Positions 1-8,808 of a stretch of DNA of 34,065 bases are shown here, one piece after another (positions within the stretch are counted from its first letter, which is position 1; each line of letters begins with the position of its first letter). The notes under the pieces are model-generated. The model worked only from the letters and a program-made list of their open reading frames with translations, made no database searches and was not told where the DNA came from. Source of the DNA: an uncultured Cytophagaceae bacterium (GTDB lineage Bacteria; Bacteroidota; Bacteroidia; Cytophagales; Spirosomataceae); NCBI GenBank assembly GCA_938008575.1, contig CALLKB010000227.1:1-34065 (forward strand), in the 5' to 3' direction. The position numbers were made by a program, and so were the translations under genes.

Positions 1-19
1 TTCGGACTTAATTCCTCCG

Positions 20-54
20 GACTAGCGACTAGTGACTGACGACTAGCGACTAAT
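20..54. repeat. 7-base tandem repeat, five units (GACTAGC family)
   Basis: Five consecutive heptamers can be read without a slip: GACTAGC, GACTAGT, GACTGAC, GACTAGC, GACTAAT. The last unit contains the stop codon of the neighbouring Gfo/Idh gene (CTA at 50-52 on the plus strand). Exactly the same period, and the identical unit GACTAAT, recurs at 24661-24695. The remaining bases 1-19 hold a related fragment (CGGACTTA) and no gene. Confidence 0.85.
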
Positions 55-1375
55 ATTTAAACACCTTATCTCCCGCCATCACCTCTTGCGTCTTTTCATC
101 AAAAGTAACGCGTTGGCCTGTGCGATAAGCGGCATTCGACATAATCGTTGCGATCGAGTGTTGGTAACCTGCTTCAATCGGAGCATTAGGAGTTTTGCGA
201 GAACGAACACACTCCATCCAGTTTTTCACGTGGTTGAACGTTAAAACATCTCCTCCTGTATCTGCATCAGTCGCTACTTTTGCACCCTCAATTTTCATTG
301 TCGGTAATAAGTTCGCCTGCAAGCCCATCGCTTTCGCCTCACGCTCACGCAAACCTCCGTTTGGAGAAATGGTATTGGTATCCAAATTCAATTCACCCCC
401 ATTTGAGTAGTAAATCTCTTTCGTGCCACCTGCCGAATTCGAGAAACGAGAGGTAAACTGTACTTGGAATCCTTTGTTTCCTTGGCCATAATCGAATACC
501 ACAGTCATGGTATCGGCATTTTTCCGACCGTCATTCCATTGGTAAATTCCACCATTAGCAACCACTGAGTTTGGATGCTTTAAGCCTGTAAACCAGTGAA
601 CGGTATCAATTTGGTGTGACATCCATTGGCCCGGAATTCCTGATGAATATGGCCAGAATAAACGGTATTCTAAATATTTACGTGGATCAAACGTATCTGC
701 TGGACGGTTCATCAAGAAACGCTTCCAATCGATATCGGATTCCTTCAAGATGCTAGTCAATTCTGGGCGTCTCCAACGACCCGGTTGGTTCACGTTCCAC
801 ATCAATTCCACCATTTTGATATCACCGAATTTACCTGATTTGATAAATTCTTCCGCTGCCCAGTAATTTTCTCCTGAACGGCGTTGTGAACCAATTTGAA
901 CAATTTTTCCTGATTCTTTCACCGCTTTCAATACCGCACGGTTATCTTCCATCGTTTCTGCCAATGGCTTCTCCGTGTACGTATCACAACCTGCTTTTAC
1001 CGCTTCTATGGTATGCAAAGCATGTTGGAAATCCGCCGTGGAAATGAATACCGCATCAATGCCTTTGGCAGAATACAATTCCTCATTGTTACGATATGTC
1101 TGAATTGTTCCACCTAATTCTTTTTCTAAAAAGGCTTTCCCTTCATCACGTCTGCGGTTCCAAAGATCCGAAAGCGCAACCATTTCAAAGTTCATGCCTT
1201 TCGCCAAAGCTTTGAATGGTGGCACATGTGATGCACGGTGACGATCGGAGAAACCAACACATGCCACGCGAACACGGTCGTTTGCTCCAATAATCTTACT
1301 GTATGATTTTGCACTAAAAGCGAGTGTTCCCAGTGTCGCCAAAGCTCCTTTTTGAATAAATGATCTTCTTTCCAT
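50..1375 (-). CDS. Gfo/Idh/MocA family oxidoreductase, Tat-exported
   Basis: This is a 441-residue NAD(P)-dependent sugar oxidoreductase of the Gfo/Idh/MocA family. The N-terminus has a twin-arginine signal (ERRSFIQKG followed by a hydrophobic stretch to about residue 28), so it is probably exported folded, with cofactor, to the periplasm. A Rossmann fold follows from about residue 34; the dinucleotide loop is the variant VGFSDRHRA. The family hallmark EKP is at residues 135-137, with Lys136 the expected catalytic lysine. The gene starts 8 bases after the stop of the DUF1080 gene and is surely co-transcribed with it. Members of this family oxidise sugar hydroxyls, often at C3, to give 3-keto sugars; the link to the DUF1080 partner is inference. 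The exact substrate cannot be read from sequence. Confidence 0.93.
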   Translation of the reverse strand: MERRSFIQKGALATLGTLAFSAKSYSKIIGANDRVRVACVGFSDRHRASHVPPFKALAKGMNFEMVALSDLWNRRRDEGKAFLEKELGGTIQTYRNNEELYSAKGIDAVFISTADFQHALHTIEAVKAGCDTYTEKPLAETMEDNRAVLKAVKESGKIVQIGSQRRSGENYWAAEEFIKSGKFGDIKMVELMWNVNQPGRWRRPELTSILKESDIDWKRFLMNRPADTFDPRKYLEYRLFWPYSSGIPGQWMSHQIDTVHWFTGLKHPNSVVANGGIYQWNDGRKNADTMTVVFDYGQGNKGFQVQFTSRFSNSAGGTKEIYYSNGGELNLDTNTISPNGGLREREAKAMGLQANLLPTMKIEGAKVATDADTGGDVLTFNHVKNWMECVRSRKTPNAPIEAGYQHSIATIMSNAAYRTGQRVTFDEKTQEVMAGDKVFKY

Positions 1376-1383
1376 GGTAAGGT

Positions 1384-2751
1384 TTAGTTAATTTCTCTGA
1401 TTTTGATGTTTTTGTAAAACACGGAATCCCCGTGCTCTTGAAATAGGATTGGGCCTTTATCTTGCATACCAAATCCATTCCATTTTGCATGCTTGCTGTG
1501 TGCCACAAGTACTTTGAAAATATTGCTTTTGCGCTCGTATTCCAATACTTTAAAACCGTTCAACCAATGTTGGACGATGTTGTTTGGATACACAATGATA
1601 CGTCCTTGATTCCATTCGCCAATTTTCCGTTGGAAACGAGGGTCTAATTTGTTTGAAGGAATGATGTCATACAGACTCGCTAAGGTACGATTACCTACTG
1701 TTCCTAATTTAGCATCTGGGTGTTTGGCATCATCTAAAACTTGATATTCTAAGCCAACTGCCGACATCCCCGAATCATAGGTTTCATTGACAAAATATTT
1801 CACACCAGAATTAGCTCCTTCCGTTAATTTGAAATCAAATGTCAATTCAAATGCACCAAATTGTTCATTCGTTAAGATGTCTCCACCATTCACGGATTCT
1901 TTACCACCAGAAGAATTTACATGTAATGTCCCATCTTCAACCGTCCAAACAGATGGAGGTGCCGTAGTCTTGAATGCTGAACGGAAACCCGTTAAATCTT
2001 TTCCATTGAACAATAATTTGAAGCCTTCTAATTTTTCTTGCTCAGATAAATTATTCAACATGTAGTTATCTACCACCGTTTTTCCATCCAGTGGTCGTGG
2101 TTGCATATCTTTTCCTGTCTGAATGCGGATATTTTTCCACATCACTTGCATGCCCGGTTTCATGTCGGCATAAATCGCATGAACTTGGAATGCGATGAAA
2201 CCTTTGGCAGTCATATCGTCAACTAAATATGTAACAGGAACATCGTTGATCCATGTTCGAATTGTGGTTCCAATCGCCTCGATGCGATAATGATTCCAAA
2301 CATCGCCTAATTTAAATGCTTTTTTGGCTTCGGGTTTTAATTCATTTTGAGCTAACCAGCCCCGACGAGATTCATCGTAGATACCACCTGACCAACCACG
2401 TGGAGATGGGTCGATCTCTGCTTGGTAACCATGAACACGTCCATTTTGATATTCTGGGACCGAAAGACTACGGAATTGAATGCCTGAGTTCATTTTGTTG
2501 TCGACTTTTACATCTACTTCCAAAATAAAATCCCCGTATTCTTGTTCGGTGGCCATAAATGAGTTGCCGGTATTCGGAACGGTTGTTCCCACCATCACGC
2601 CATCTTTGACTTCATATTTCGCGGTTCCACCTAATTGTTTGAAACCTTTGAAGGTCTTTCCATCAAATAAATTCGTCCATTTTTGGGCATGGGAATCGAA
2701 TGAGAAGCACAAGAGCGCCGCGCTCAAGGCATAAAGTAATTGTTTTTTCAT
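1384..2751 (-). CDS. DUF1080 (3-keto-disaccharide hydrolase-like) protein, two domains
   Basis: This 455-residue secreted protein has a Sec signal peptide (MKKQLLYALSAALLCF, probable cleavage after HAQ near residue 23). It then has two copies of the DUF1080 jelly-roll domain, roughly residues 25-213 and 238-455. Each copy opens with the same motif: WTNLFDGKTFKGF in the first, FKLLFNGKDLTGF in the second. DUF1080 proteins are lectin/glucanase-like and include hydrolases of 3-keto glycosides. It is first gene of a two-gene operon with the Gfo/Idh oxidoreductase, fitting a scheme where one oxidises a glycoside and the other cleaves it. The two domains differ clearly, so this is an old duplication, and one copy may only bind sugar. 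Start chosen at the ATG giving an intact signal peptide. Confidence 0.92.
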   Translation of the reverse strand: MKKQLLYALSAALLCFSFDSHAQKWTNLFDGKTFKGFKQLGGTAKYEVKDGVMVGTTVPNTGNSFMATEQEYGDFILEVDVKVDNKMNSGIQFRSLSVPEYQNGRVHGYQAEIDPSPRGWSGGIYDESRRGWLAQNELKPEAKKAFKLGDVWNHYRIEAIGTTIRTWINDVPVTYLVDDMTAKGFIAFQVHAIYADMKPGMQVMWKNIRIQTGKDMQPRPLDGKTVVDNYMLNNLSEQEKLEGFKLLFNGKDLTGFRSAFKTTAPPSVWTVEDGTLHVNSSGGKESVNGGDILTNEQFGAFELTFDFKLTEGANSGVKYFVNETYDSGMSAVGLEYQVLDDAKHPDAKLGTVGNRTLASLYDIIPSNKLDPRFQRKIGEWNQGRIIVYPNNIVQHWLNGFKVLEYERKSNIFKVLVAHSKHAKWNGFGMQDKGPILFQEHGDSVFYKNIKIREIN

Positions 2752-2866
2752 AGTTCTTAATTATTGACCTTTAAAGGAAGCCCAACGCTGAAATTTACTC
2801 ATTTATCTTCAAATAATTCTGTTTGCCTGTGGGCTAGCATCAGGGCAAAAAATACTGAATGCGGAA

Positions 2867-2899
2867 TTGACGCGTTTTCCCACTATTCTATTACTTTTG
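2867..2899 (+). promoter_or_regulatory. Bacteroidota-type promoter for the sulfhydrylase gene
   Basis: A perfect -7 element TACTTTTG (consensus TAnnTTTG) lies at 2892-2899, with TTG at 2867-2869 about 22 bases upstream as a possible -33 element. Transcription would start near 2905, leaving a leader of about 15 bases. The intergenic stretch 2752-2919 separates divergent genes; I see no clear promoter for the minus-strand DUF1080 gene in it. Confidence 0.5.
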
Positions 2900-2919
2900 T
2901 AGATTAATTTTACAGCCTG

Positions 2920-4086
2920 ATGCAAAAACAAACAAAAGCTATCCGTATTCAAGCCGAACGTTCTCATAACCGTGAACATTCTGTCCCTCTTTATTTAACC
3001 TCGAGTTTCACATTCGAAGATGCTGAAGAAGGTCGCGCTATTTTCGCTGAAGAGAAGTCGGGAAATATCTATTCTCGCTACATGAATCCCAATGTGGATG
3101 AATTCGTAGAGAAAATGGTGATGTTGGAAAACGCGGAAGATGGCTTAGCCTTCTCTACCGGGATGGCTGCAATTTTTGCATCGATGGCCGGATTATTAAA
3201 AGCAGGTGATCACATCGTGGCTTCCAATGCATTGTTTGGGTCTTGTATCCAGATCTTAACAAAGATTACTGCCAAATGGGGAATCGAATGTACGTTTGTT
3301 CCTGGAGCTGATTTGAATGCTTGGGAAAAAGCCATCCAACCGAATACTAAATTTTTATTCTGCGAATCTCCGTCTAATCCAGGTTTAGAATTGATCGACT
3401 TGAAAGCTTTGGCAGATTTAAAGAAAGGTCGTGATATTGTGTTAGCGGTGGATAATTGCTTTGCAACACCCATTTTACAGACACCTTTGGATTTAGGAGC
3501 GGATTTAGTGATTCATTCAGCTACGAAATACATCGATGGTCAAGGCCGTGTATTAGGTGGAATCATTTGTGGTAAGAAAGTTTACATGGATGAAATTCGG
3601 TTCTTTGCGCGTCATACAGGACCTTCATTGTCTCCATTTAATGCTTGGGTGCTTTCTAAAAGTTTAGAATTATTAGACTTACGTATGCAGAAACATTCTG
3701 AAAATGCTTTGGCATTAGCAGAAGCTTTGGATGGTCATGCGGCTTTATTTCAGGTGAAATATCCCTATTTGAAATCTCATCCCCAATATGAATTAGCTAA
3801 ACGCCAAATGAAATATGGTGGCGGAATCTTAACCTTGGATATCAAAGGTGGATTTGAAAAAGTCGTTGCTTTCAGTAAGGCTCTGAAGATTGCTTCCATT
3901 TCACCGAATTTAGGGGATTCAAGAACGATCATTACGCATCCCGCTTCTACCACGCATGCGAAAATTGCCGCGGAGGAAAAAGTGGCATTAGGTATTACAG
4001 ATGGTTTGGTACGTGTGGCTGTGGGATTAGAATCGATTGAGGATTTGAAAGCCGATTTCTTACAAGCTTTAAACGCGATTCAATAA
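2920..4086 (+). CDS. PLP-dependent O-succinylhomoserine sulfhydrylase / cystathionine gamma-synthase family enzyme
   Basis: This 388-residue fold-type I PLP enzyme belongs to the Cys/Met metabolism family. Visible hallmarks are the phosphate-binding YSRYMNP (residues 51-57), the substrate-site SPSNPGLE near 150-157, the VDN aspartate (Asp178) that pairs with the pyridine nitrogen, and SATKYIDGQGR with Lys203 as the Schiff-base lysine. Length is normal for the family. The tract QGRVLGG after the lysine and the overall spacing favour a sulfhydrylase (MetZ/MetY-like, making homocysteine directly from sulfide), but cystathionine gamma-synthase or methionine gamma-lyase cannot be excluded by reading. 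The stop codon overlaps the nuoH start (TAATG), so the two are translationally coupled. Confidence 0.9.
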   Translation: MQKQTKAIRIQAERSHNREHSVPLYLTSSFTFEDAEEGRAIFAEEKSGNIYSRYMNPNVDEFVEKMVMLENAEDGLAFSTGMAAIFASMAGLLKAGDHIVASNALFGSCIQILTKITAKWGIECTFVPGADLNAWEKAIQPNTKFLFCESPSNPGLELIDLKALADLKKGRDIVLAVDNCFATPILQTPLDLGADLVIHSATKYIDGQGRVLGGIICGKKVYMDEIRFFARHTGPSLSPFNAWVLSKSLELLDLRMQKHSENALALAEALDGHAALFQVKYPYLKSHPQYELAKRQMKYGGGILTLDIKGGFEKVVAFSKALKIASISPNLGDSRTIITHPASTTHAKIAAEEKVALGITDGLVRVAVGLESIEDLKADFLQALNAIQ

Positions 4087-5174
4087 TGTTCATCGCGCTC
4101 CTGATATGCTTGGTTTTGTTGACAGTCAATGTCATCATAGGCGTATATGTCGAGCGCAAGCTATCTGCCTTCATGCAAGACCGTTTAGGTCCCATGGAAG
4201 TGGGTAAATGGGGTTTATTGCAGGTTTTTGCTGATTTATTGAAGTTGTTCCAAAAGGAGGACATTGTTCCTGCTTTGGCTCAAAAGCGCTTATTTTTATT
4301 TGCCCCTTGGATTATTTTCTTGTCGATTTTTGGTGCTTTTTCCGTGGTTCCTTTGAGTTCAGGTACCTGGTTACAAGGCTCGCAAACCGAGATGGGTATC
4401 ATGTTGTTGATGGGAATTGTTTCACTGGATACCCTGGGAATTTTGTTGGCCGGTTGGACTTCCAACAATAAATATTCCTTACTCGGTGCGATTCGTTCTG
4501 CCGCCCAACTCGTTTCATTTGAGATTCCTTTAGGTTTAACGATTCTCTGTGTGGTGATTATATCAGGGAGTTTGAATTTGCAGGATATTGCGGCCCAACA
4601 AGGCATTTTTTCTTCGGAAGTGCAGTATTTGTTTGGTTTAAAATCGCTTGGGATTGAAATTCAATCGATTGGTGGGGTTTTAGCCTGGAATGTGGTTCGA
4701 ATGCCACTGTTTTTTATCTTATTCATCTTGTATTTTATTGCTTCGCTAGCTGAGGCCAATCGGGCACCCTTTGATATTCCCGAAGCAGAATCAGAATTAG
4801 TGGGTGGGTTTCACACGGAATATGCCGGCATGCGCTGGGCGCTTTTGTTTTTGTCTGAATATGGCATGATGTTGCTCGTCAGTGTTGTCGGAGTTATCTT
4901 ATTTTGGGGTGCCTGGTATTCTCCTTTTCCAAATATCGGATCAGTCCGTTTGGCTGATTGGACGAATGGTACACCCGGCACAATCGCTGCAACTTTGTGG
5001 GGTTTTGGCTGGATCATGCTAAAAACATACGTTTTAATTGCAATCCAAATGTGGGTTAGGTGGACTTTGCCTCGCCTTCGTGTAGACCAATTCATGTACC
5101 TCTGCTGGAAAGTACTCATTCCATTTGCTCTCCTTTTCGTCGCAATATCAGCCCTTTGGTCGCTAATGGGGTAA
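4086..5174 (+). CDS. nuoH: NADH-quinone oxidoreductase subunit H
   Basis: This 362-residue membrane protein is subunit H of respiratory complex I, which links the quinone-binding arm to the proton-pumping arm. It has about eight hydrophobic helices. The two most conserved family blocks are present: QDRLGPMEVGKWGLLQ then DLLKLFQKED (residues about 31-59), and NRAPFDIPEAESELVGGF running on into HTEYAGM (225-249), the quinone-chamber loop rich in Glu. It starts inside the stop codon of the preceding PLP enzyme gene. No other nuo gene lies nearby, which is unusual because nuoH normally sits between nuoG and nuoI. The protein looks full length with no broken motif, so it is likely functional. Confidence 0.96.
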   Translation: MFIALLICLVLLTVNVIIGVYVERKLSAFMQDRLGPMEVGKWGLLQVFADLLKLFQKEDIVPALAQKRLFLFAPWIIFLSIFGAFSVVPLSSGTWLQGSQTEMGIMLLMGIVSLDTLGILLAGWTSNNKYSLLGAIRSAAQLVSFEIPLGLTILCVVIISGSLNLQDIAAQQGIFSSEVQYLFGLKSLGIEIQSIGGVLAWNVVRMPLFFILFILYFIASLAEANRAPFDIPEAESELVGGFHTEYAGMRWALLFLSEYGMMLLVSVVGVILFWGAWYSPFPNIGSVRLADWTNGTPGTIAATLWGFGWIMLKTYVLIAIQMWVRWTLPRLRVDQFMYLCWKVLIPFALLFVAISALWSLMG

Positions 5175-5188
5175 GAAAAGTCTGAGAA

Positions 5189-5218
5189 TTTGCGTAACAT
5201 TGGTGTTTGCAAAATTTG
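5189..5218 (+). promoter_or_regulatory. Possible promoter for the TonB receptor operon
   Basis: TTTG at 5189-5192 and AAAATTTG at 5211-5218 are separated by 18 bases, close to the Bacteroidota arrangement TTTG, about 19 bases, TAnnTTTG (one mismatch in the -7 box). The ATG chosen for the receptor follows only 11 bases later, implying a very short leader. Confidence 0.35.
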
Positions 5219-5229
5219 ACCAATCAACT

Positions 5230-7632
5230 ATGATCAAAAAAATTACCCTAATGTTGCTATTAGGTATCACGTGTGTGATGTTTGACCTAAAAGCACAATC
5301 CACTTCATTACCCTCCATTTCCGGAAAAGTAATCGATGCCCAAACAGGCGAACCACTTAGAAGTGCTGATATATCCGTTGATTTTAAGAAATCAGGGGTT
5401 CATACAGACAGTCTTGGTAATTACCGAATCTATTTACCTTATGGTGAAGTGGTCATTAAATACAGCCACGTGGGCTATAACCCTTATCGTACCAAAGTCT
5501 ATTTGAAGGGCGATGTGACCTTAGATGTGGAGCTAAATGACGTTACCAAACAATTAGAAGAGGTAATTGTATCTGCATCAACAAGCAAGCGCGATATTCA
5601 GACGCCATCTTTGGGTGTGACGGTATTGAGTTTAAAAGGAATCAAAAAACTTCCTACGATGATGGGAGAGGTTGATGTAATCCGTAGTTTACAATCCTTG
5701 CCGGGTGTTTCATCAGTTGGGGAAGGAGCGAATGGCTTAAACATTCGTGGTTCGAACGTGGATCAAAACTTAATTTTCATTGACGATACACCCATTTTCA
5801 ACCCGACACACATGTTTGGTTTGTTTTCGGTATTCGCATCCGATGCCATTCGGGATTTGGAATTGTATAAAGGAGGTATTCCTGCTCGTTTTGGAGGAAG
5901 AACCGCAGCGGTTTTGGATATTAAAATGACGGAACCTAATACGGAGAAGTTTAAGATGCAAGGGGGGATTGGTTTGGTTTCCAACCGCGTTATGGCTGAA
6001 ATTCCCGTGATTAAAGATAAATTATCCGTTTTAGTAGCTGGGCGTTTATCTGTCAATGACTTCATGTTCAAATGGTTTGCGCCAGATTACTTGAAAAATA
6101 TTCGTGCGAATTTCTCGGATGTAGCGACGAAGGTATTTTACCGACCGAATAACAAGAATACAATTTCACTTTCGACTTATTTAAGTCATGATTACTATCG
6201 CGTGGATTCCTTGTTCAGTATTGAAAATGTGATAGCGAAGCAAACATCCTTTGATTATGGCCATAAAAATGCCTCAATTCACTGGAATCATTATTTCTCC
6301 GATAAGTTAAATATGATGATCAGCGCCTCTTTGACGAATTATTCGACCAAAACATGGGCACCTGATACAGTGAACACGATTGATTTACAGAGCTCGATTC
6401 TGTATCGTAATATTGCGGCAAGTTTTGATTACCAACCGCGTGAAAATCACAAAATGAATTTTGGGGTAACCGCTACACGTTATGATATCAAGCCCGGATC
6501 TTTGAACGATGGCGTTGTTTCCCGTGTGGCACGTGTCATGTTACCGGATGAGCAATCGATCGAAGCAGGAATTTATGCTGATGATGAATGGAAAATCAAT
6601 GAAAAATTAACAGTTCAAGTGGGCTTACGTTATTCCCAATACTGGCGAATCGGAGCGGGAACGGTGAATCAATACCTGCCCGGTCAAATGCCTTCCTTGA
6701 ATTCAATTGTGAATAAGGTGAATTATGGCGATGGCGATGTGATGGCTTCTTATGGAGGCCTGGAGCCACGTTTGACCATGAAATATTCGTTGGCTGAAAA
6801 TATGACGATGAAGTTTGGATATAATCGCCAACAACAGTTTTTTCAATTGTTGTCGAATAATACGACTCCTTTGCCAACGTCCCGTTGGAAAACCGCCGAC
6901 TCCTTTATCAAACCCCAAGTCAGTGATTTCTTATCCTTGGGATTGTTTAAAACCTTTAATGATAACGTCTATGAGGCTTCGGTAGAATCGTATTACCGTG
7001 ATGTGCGTAATACATTGGATTTTGTGTCGGGAGCGAATTTGCAGTTGAATCCGAACATTGAGACCCAATTAATCACGGGTAAGAGCAAGGCTTATGGTAT
7101 GGAATTCATGGTTCAAAAGAAGAAAGGGGAGTATTCGGGTTGGATTTCCTATACTTATGCAAGAGCTTTCAATCAAATGGTGGGTGACTTTCCAGAAGTT
7201 CAAGCGATTAATGGTGGTGAGTGGTTTGCGACAAATTACGACAAGCCTCACTCGTTTAACATGATGTTAAACATTCAGCCAACGACGCACCATAGCTTCT
7301 CATTTACATTTGCTTACAATACGGGCCGTCCGTTCTCGTCGCCTTCTGGAAGTTATGAGATCGGTGGAAAGAAATTCCCGGTGTTTGCGGAACGTAATAA
7401 TGATCGCGTTCGGGATTATCACCGCTTAGATTTTTCTTGGACGATTAATAATCCATCGATGCGCAAGCAACGCTGGGAAGGAAGCTGGGTCTTTACTGTC
7501 TATAATTTATATGGACGTCAAAACCCGTATTCGGTCTTCTTTAAATCGACCAAAAATGGCTTGAAAGCCTATGAGTTGAGCGTTTTCGCTTCACCATTTA
7601 TTTCTCTTACCTATAATTTTAAATTCTTATAG
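5230..7632 (+). CDS. TonB-dependent outer-membrane receptor with carboxypeptidase-regulatory-like N-terminal domain
   Basis: I choose the ATG at 5230 because it opens a clean signal peptide (MIKKITLMLLLGITCVMFDL, cleaved after KAQ); an upstream TTG at 5200 only adds polar residues. The 800-residue protein has a CarboxypepD_reg-like domain at about 27-105, a TonB-box-like EEVIVSAST at 110-118, a plug domain at about 120-232 containing NIRGSNVDQN and LYKGGIPARFGGR, and a C-terminal 22-strand type barrel ending in aromatic LTYNFKFL. Such receptors import large nutrients across the outer membrane using TonB energy. The partner is the DUF4249 lipoprotein two bases downstream rather than a SusD protein, which argues against a classic starch-type polysaccharide locus. 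Substrate is unknown. Confidence 0.95.
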   Translation: MIKKITLMLLLGITCVMFDLKAQSTSLPSISGKVIDAQTGEPLRSADISVDFKKSGVHTDSLGNYRIYLPYGEVVIKYSHVGYNPYRTKVYLKGDVTLDVELNDVTKQLEEVIVSASTSKRDIQTPSLGVTVLSLKGIKKLPTMMGEVDVIRSLQSLPGVSSVGEGANGLNIRGSNVDQNLIFIDDTPIFNPTHMFGLFSVFASDAIRDLELYKGGIPARFGGRTAAVLDIKMTEPNTEKFKMQGGIGLVSNRVMAEIPVIKDKLSVLVAGRLSVNDFMFKWFAPDYLKNIRANFSDVATKVFYRPNNKNTISLSTYLSHDYYRVDSLFSIENVIAKQTSFDYGHKNASIHWNHYFSDKLNMMISASLTNYSTKTWAPDTVNTIDLQSSILYRNIAASFDYQPRENHKMNFGVTATRYDIKPGSLNDGVVSRVARVMLPDEQSIEAGIYADDEWKINEKLTVQVGLRYSQYWRIGAGTVNQYLPGQMPSLNSIVNKVNYGDGDVMASYGGLEPRLTMKYSLAENMTMKFGYNRQQQFFQLLSNNTTPLPTSRWKTADSFIKPQVSDFLSLGLFKTFNDNVYEASVESYYRDVRNTLDFVSGANLQLNPNIETQLITGKSKAYGMEFMVQKKKGEYSGWISYTYARAFNQMVGDFPEVQAINGGEWFATNYDKPHSFNMMLNIQPTTHHSFSFTFAYNTGRPFSSPSGSYEIGGKKFPVFAERNNDRVRDYHRLDFSWTINNPSMRKQRWEGSWVFTVYNLYGRQNPYSVFFKSTKNGLKAYELSVFASPFISLTYNFKFL

Positions 7633-7634
7633 AA

Positions 7635-8786
7635 ATGCGTTTGAATTTTCTACGATATATATTTTTCGCTTCCCTTGTCGCTTTAGGCACATGGGCCTGT
7701 GTTAACCCGATTAAAGATTTTGTGCAAGTGAACGCCACATCGTTTATGACGATTGAGGCTGACATTTCCGATGATCCCGAATTGTGTAAGATTCGTTTGA
7801 CGAATTCCGCGAACCGACTAACGTCCGTATTAGCGCAAGCTGTTGTCAAAGCGGAGGTTTATGTGACTGATCAAGATGGTATTAAAACCGTTTTTAAGGA
7901 AGGTATCCCGCTTGGGACCTATTTCCCCCCAGCAGGTTTCAAAGGTAGAGTGGGAGGCAGTTATAAGCTTTATGTCAAAACCTTGGTAGGAAAGCAGTAT
8001 GAAAGTACGGTAGAAACGATGCGTGGTGTTCCAGAGATTGAGAATGTCATCAATCGTTTTGAGACCTTTGATCAATATTCACGTGTCGATCCACGTCGTG
8101 CTGGATTTACGGTTTATTTGGACTTTAAGGATCTTCCATCCGAAGGCGATTATTACATGTGGAATTGGAAACATTTCGAGAAGTTGGATTTCTGTGCGAC
8201 ATGTTCAGATGGTGGCAAATTCGATTTTGTGAAAACCTTGGATTGCGTTCAACCTAAATTCCCGAATGATCAAATTTTGAATTATCGTTGCAATGGAAAT
8301 TGCTGGGATATATCGACCAACAACGACTTAAATGTGTTTTCGGATGTGTTGACAAATGGCCAACGCGTCGTAGGCCGACAAGTTGCGCGCATTCCGTTTG
8401 ATGGTTGGAAGTCTTATTATTTCCGTTTAGAGCAGCGTTCAATTACGAAAAATGCGTTTAATTTTTATCAATCCTTGATTTCACAAGTGCAATCGAGTGG
8501 TTCTTTGTTTGATGTTCCCGCTGAAACGCGTTTTAGTATGAACATTAAGTCATTGAGTGACCCGACGGAAAAAGTATTAGGAATATTCAATGTGTTCTCA
8601 GTTCGCAAGAAAATTTTCATTATTGATCGTAAAACAAATATACCTGCAGGTGAGTTTCCCATTGTATTTCCCGTACCGGGCGAGACCTATGCTTGTCCAC
8701 CAGGTTCTACAGGTTGCCAAGATTTAGCACCTTGTATCGAAGGACCTAGACGGACAAAAATAACGCCAGAAGGTTGGGTGTTCTGA
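7635..8786 (+). CDS. DUF4249 domain lipoprotein, partner of the TonB receptor
   Basis: This 383-residue lipoprotein has a short signal peptide ending in the lipobox LGTWAC, with Cys22 the lipidated residue. The body starts with beta-rich sequence typical of DUF4249 (FMTIEADISDDPELCKIRLT, and a segment GGSYKLYVKT). DUF4249 genes in Bacteroidota nearly always follow a TonB-dependent receptor, as here with a 2-base gap, and are thought to be surface lids or substrate-binding partners. The protein is rich in cysteines in three clusters (CATC; the pair in YRCNGNC; and the C-terminal CPPGSTGCQDLAPC), suggesting disulfides or metal binding. The specific ligand is unknown. Confidence 0.88.
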   Translation: MRLNFLRYIFFASLVALGTWACVNPIKDFVQVNATSFMTIEADISDDPELCKIRLTNSANRLTSVLAQAVVKAEVYVTDQDGIKTVFKEGIPLGTYFPPAGFKGRVGGSYKLYVKTLVGKQYESTVETMRGVPEIENVINRFETFDQYSRVDPRRAGFTVYLDFKDLPSEGDYYMWNWKHFEKLDFCATCSDGGKFDFVKTLDCVQPKFPNDQILNYRCNGNCWDISTNNDLNVFSDVLTNGQRVVGRQVARIPFDGWKSYYFRLEQRSITKNAFNFYQSLISQVQSSGSLFDVPAETRFSMNIKSLSDPTEKVLGIFNVFSVRKKIFIIDRKTNIPAGEFPIVFPVPGETYACPPGSTGCQDLAPCIEGPRRTKITPEGWVF

Positions 8787-8804
8787 TAAATTAGGCCAAA
8801 TTTG
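8774..8804 (+). promoter_or_regulatory. Possible promoter for hemH
   Basis: TTG at 8774-8776 and CAAATTTG at 8797-8804 (one mismatch to TAnnTTTG) are spaced by 20 bases. The -33 element lies inside the end of the DUF4249 gene and the ATG of hemH follows after four bases, so a transcript would be almost leaderless. Read-through from the receptor operon is the alternative. Confidence 0.28.
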
Positions 8805-8808
8805 TGCT

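Noticed and set aside
5200..5229. TTG start ten codons upstream for the TonB receptor
   Set aside because: It adds a polar stretch before a perfect signal peptide and would overlap the likely -7 box; the ATG at 5230 is better.
5230..8786. SusC/SusD-type polysaccharide utilisation locus
   Set aside because: The partner gene is DUF4249, no SusD-like lipoprotein and no glycoside hydrolase is next to it.
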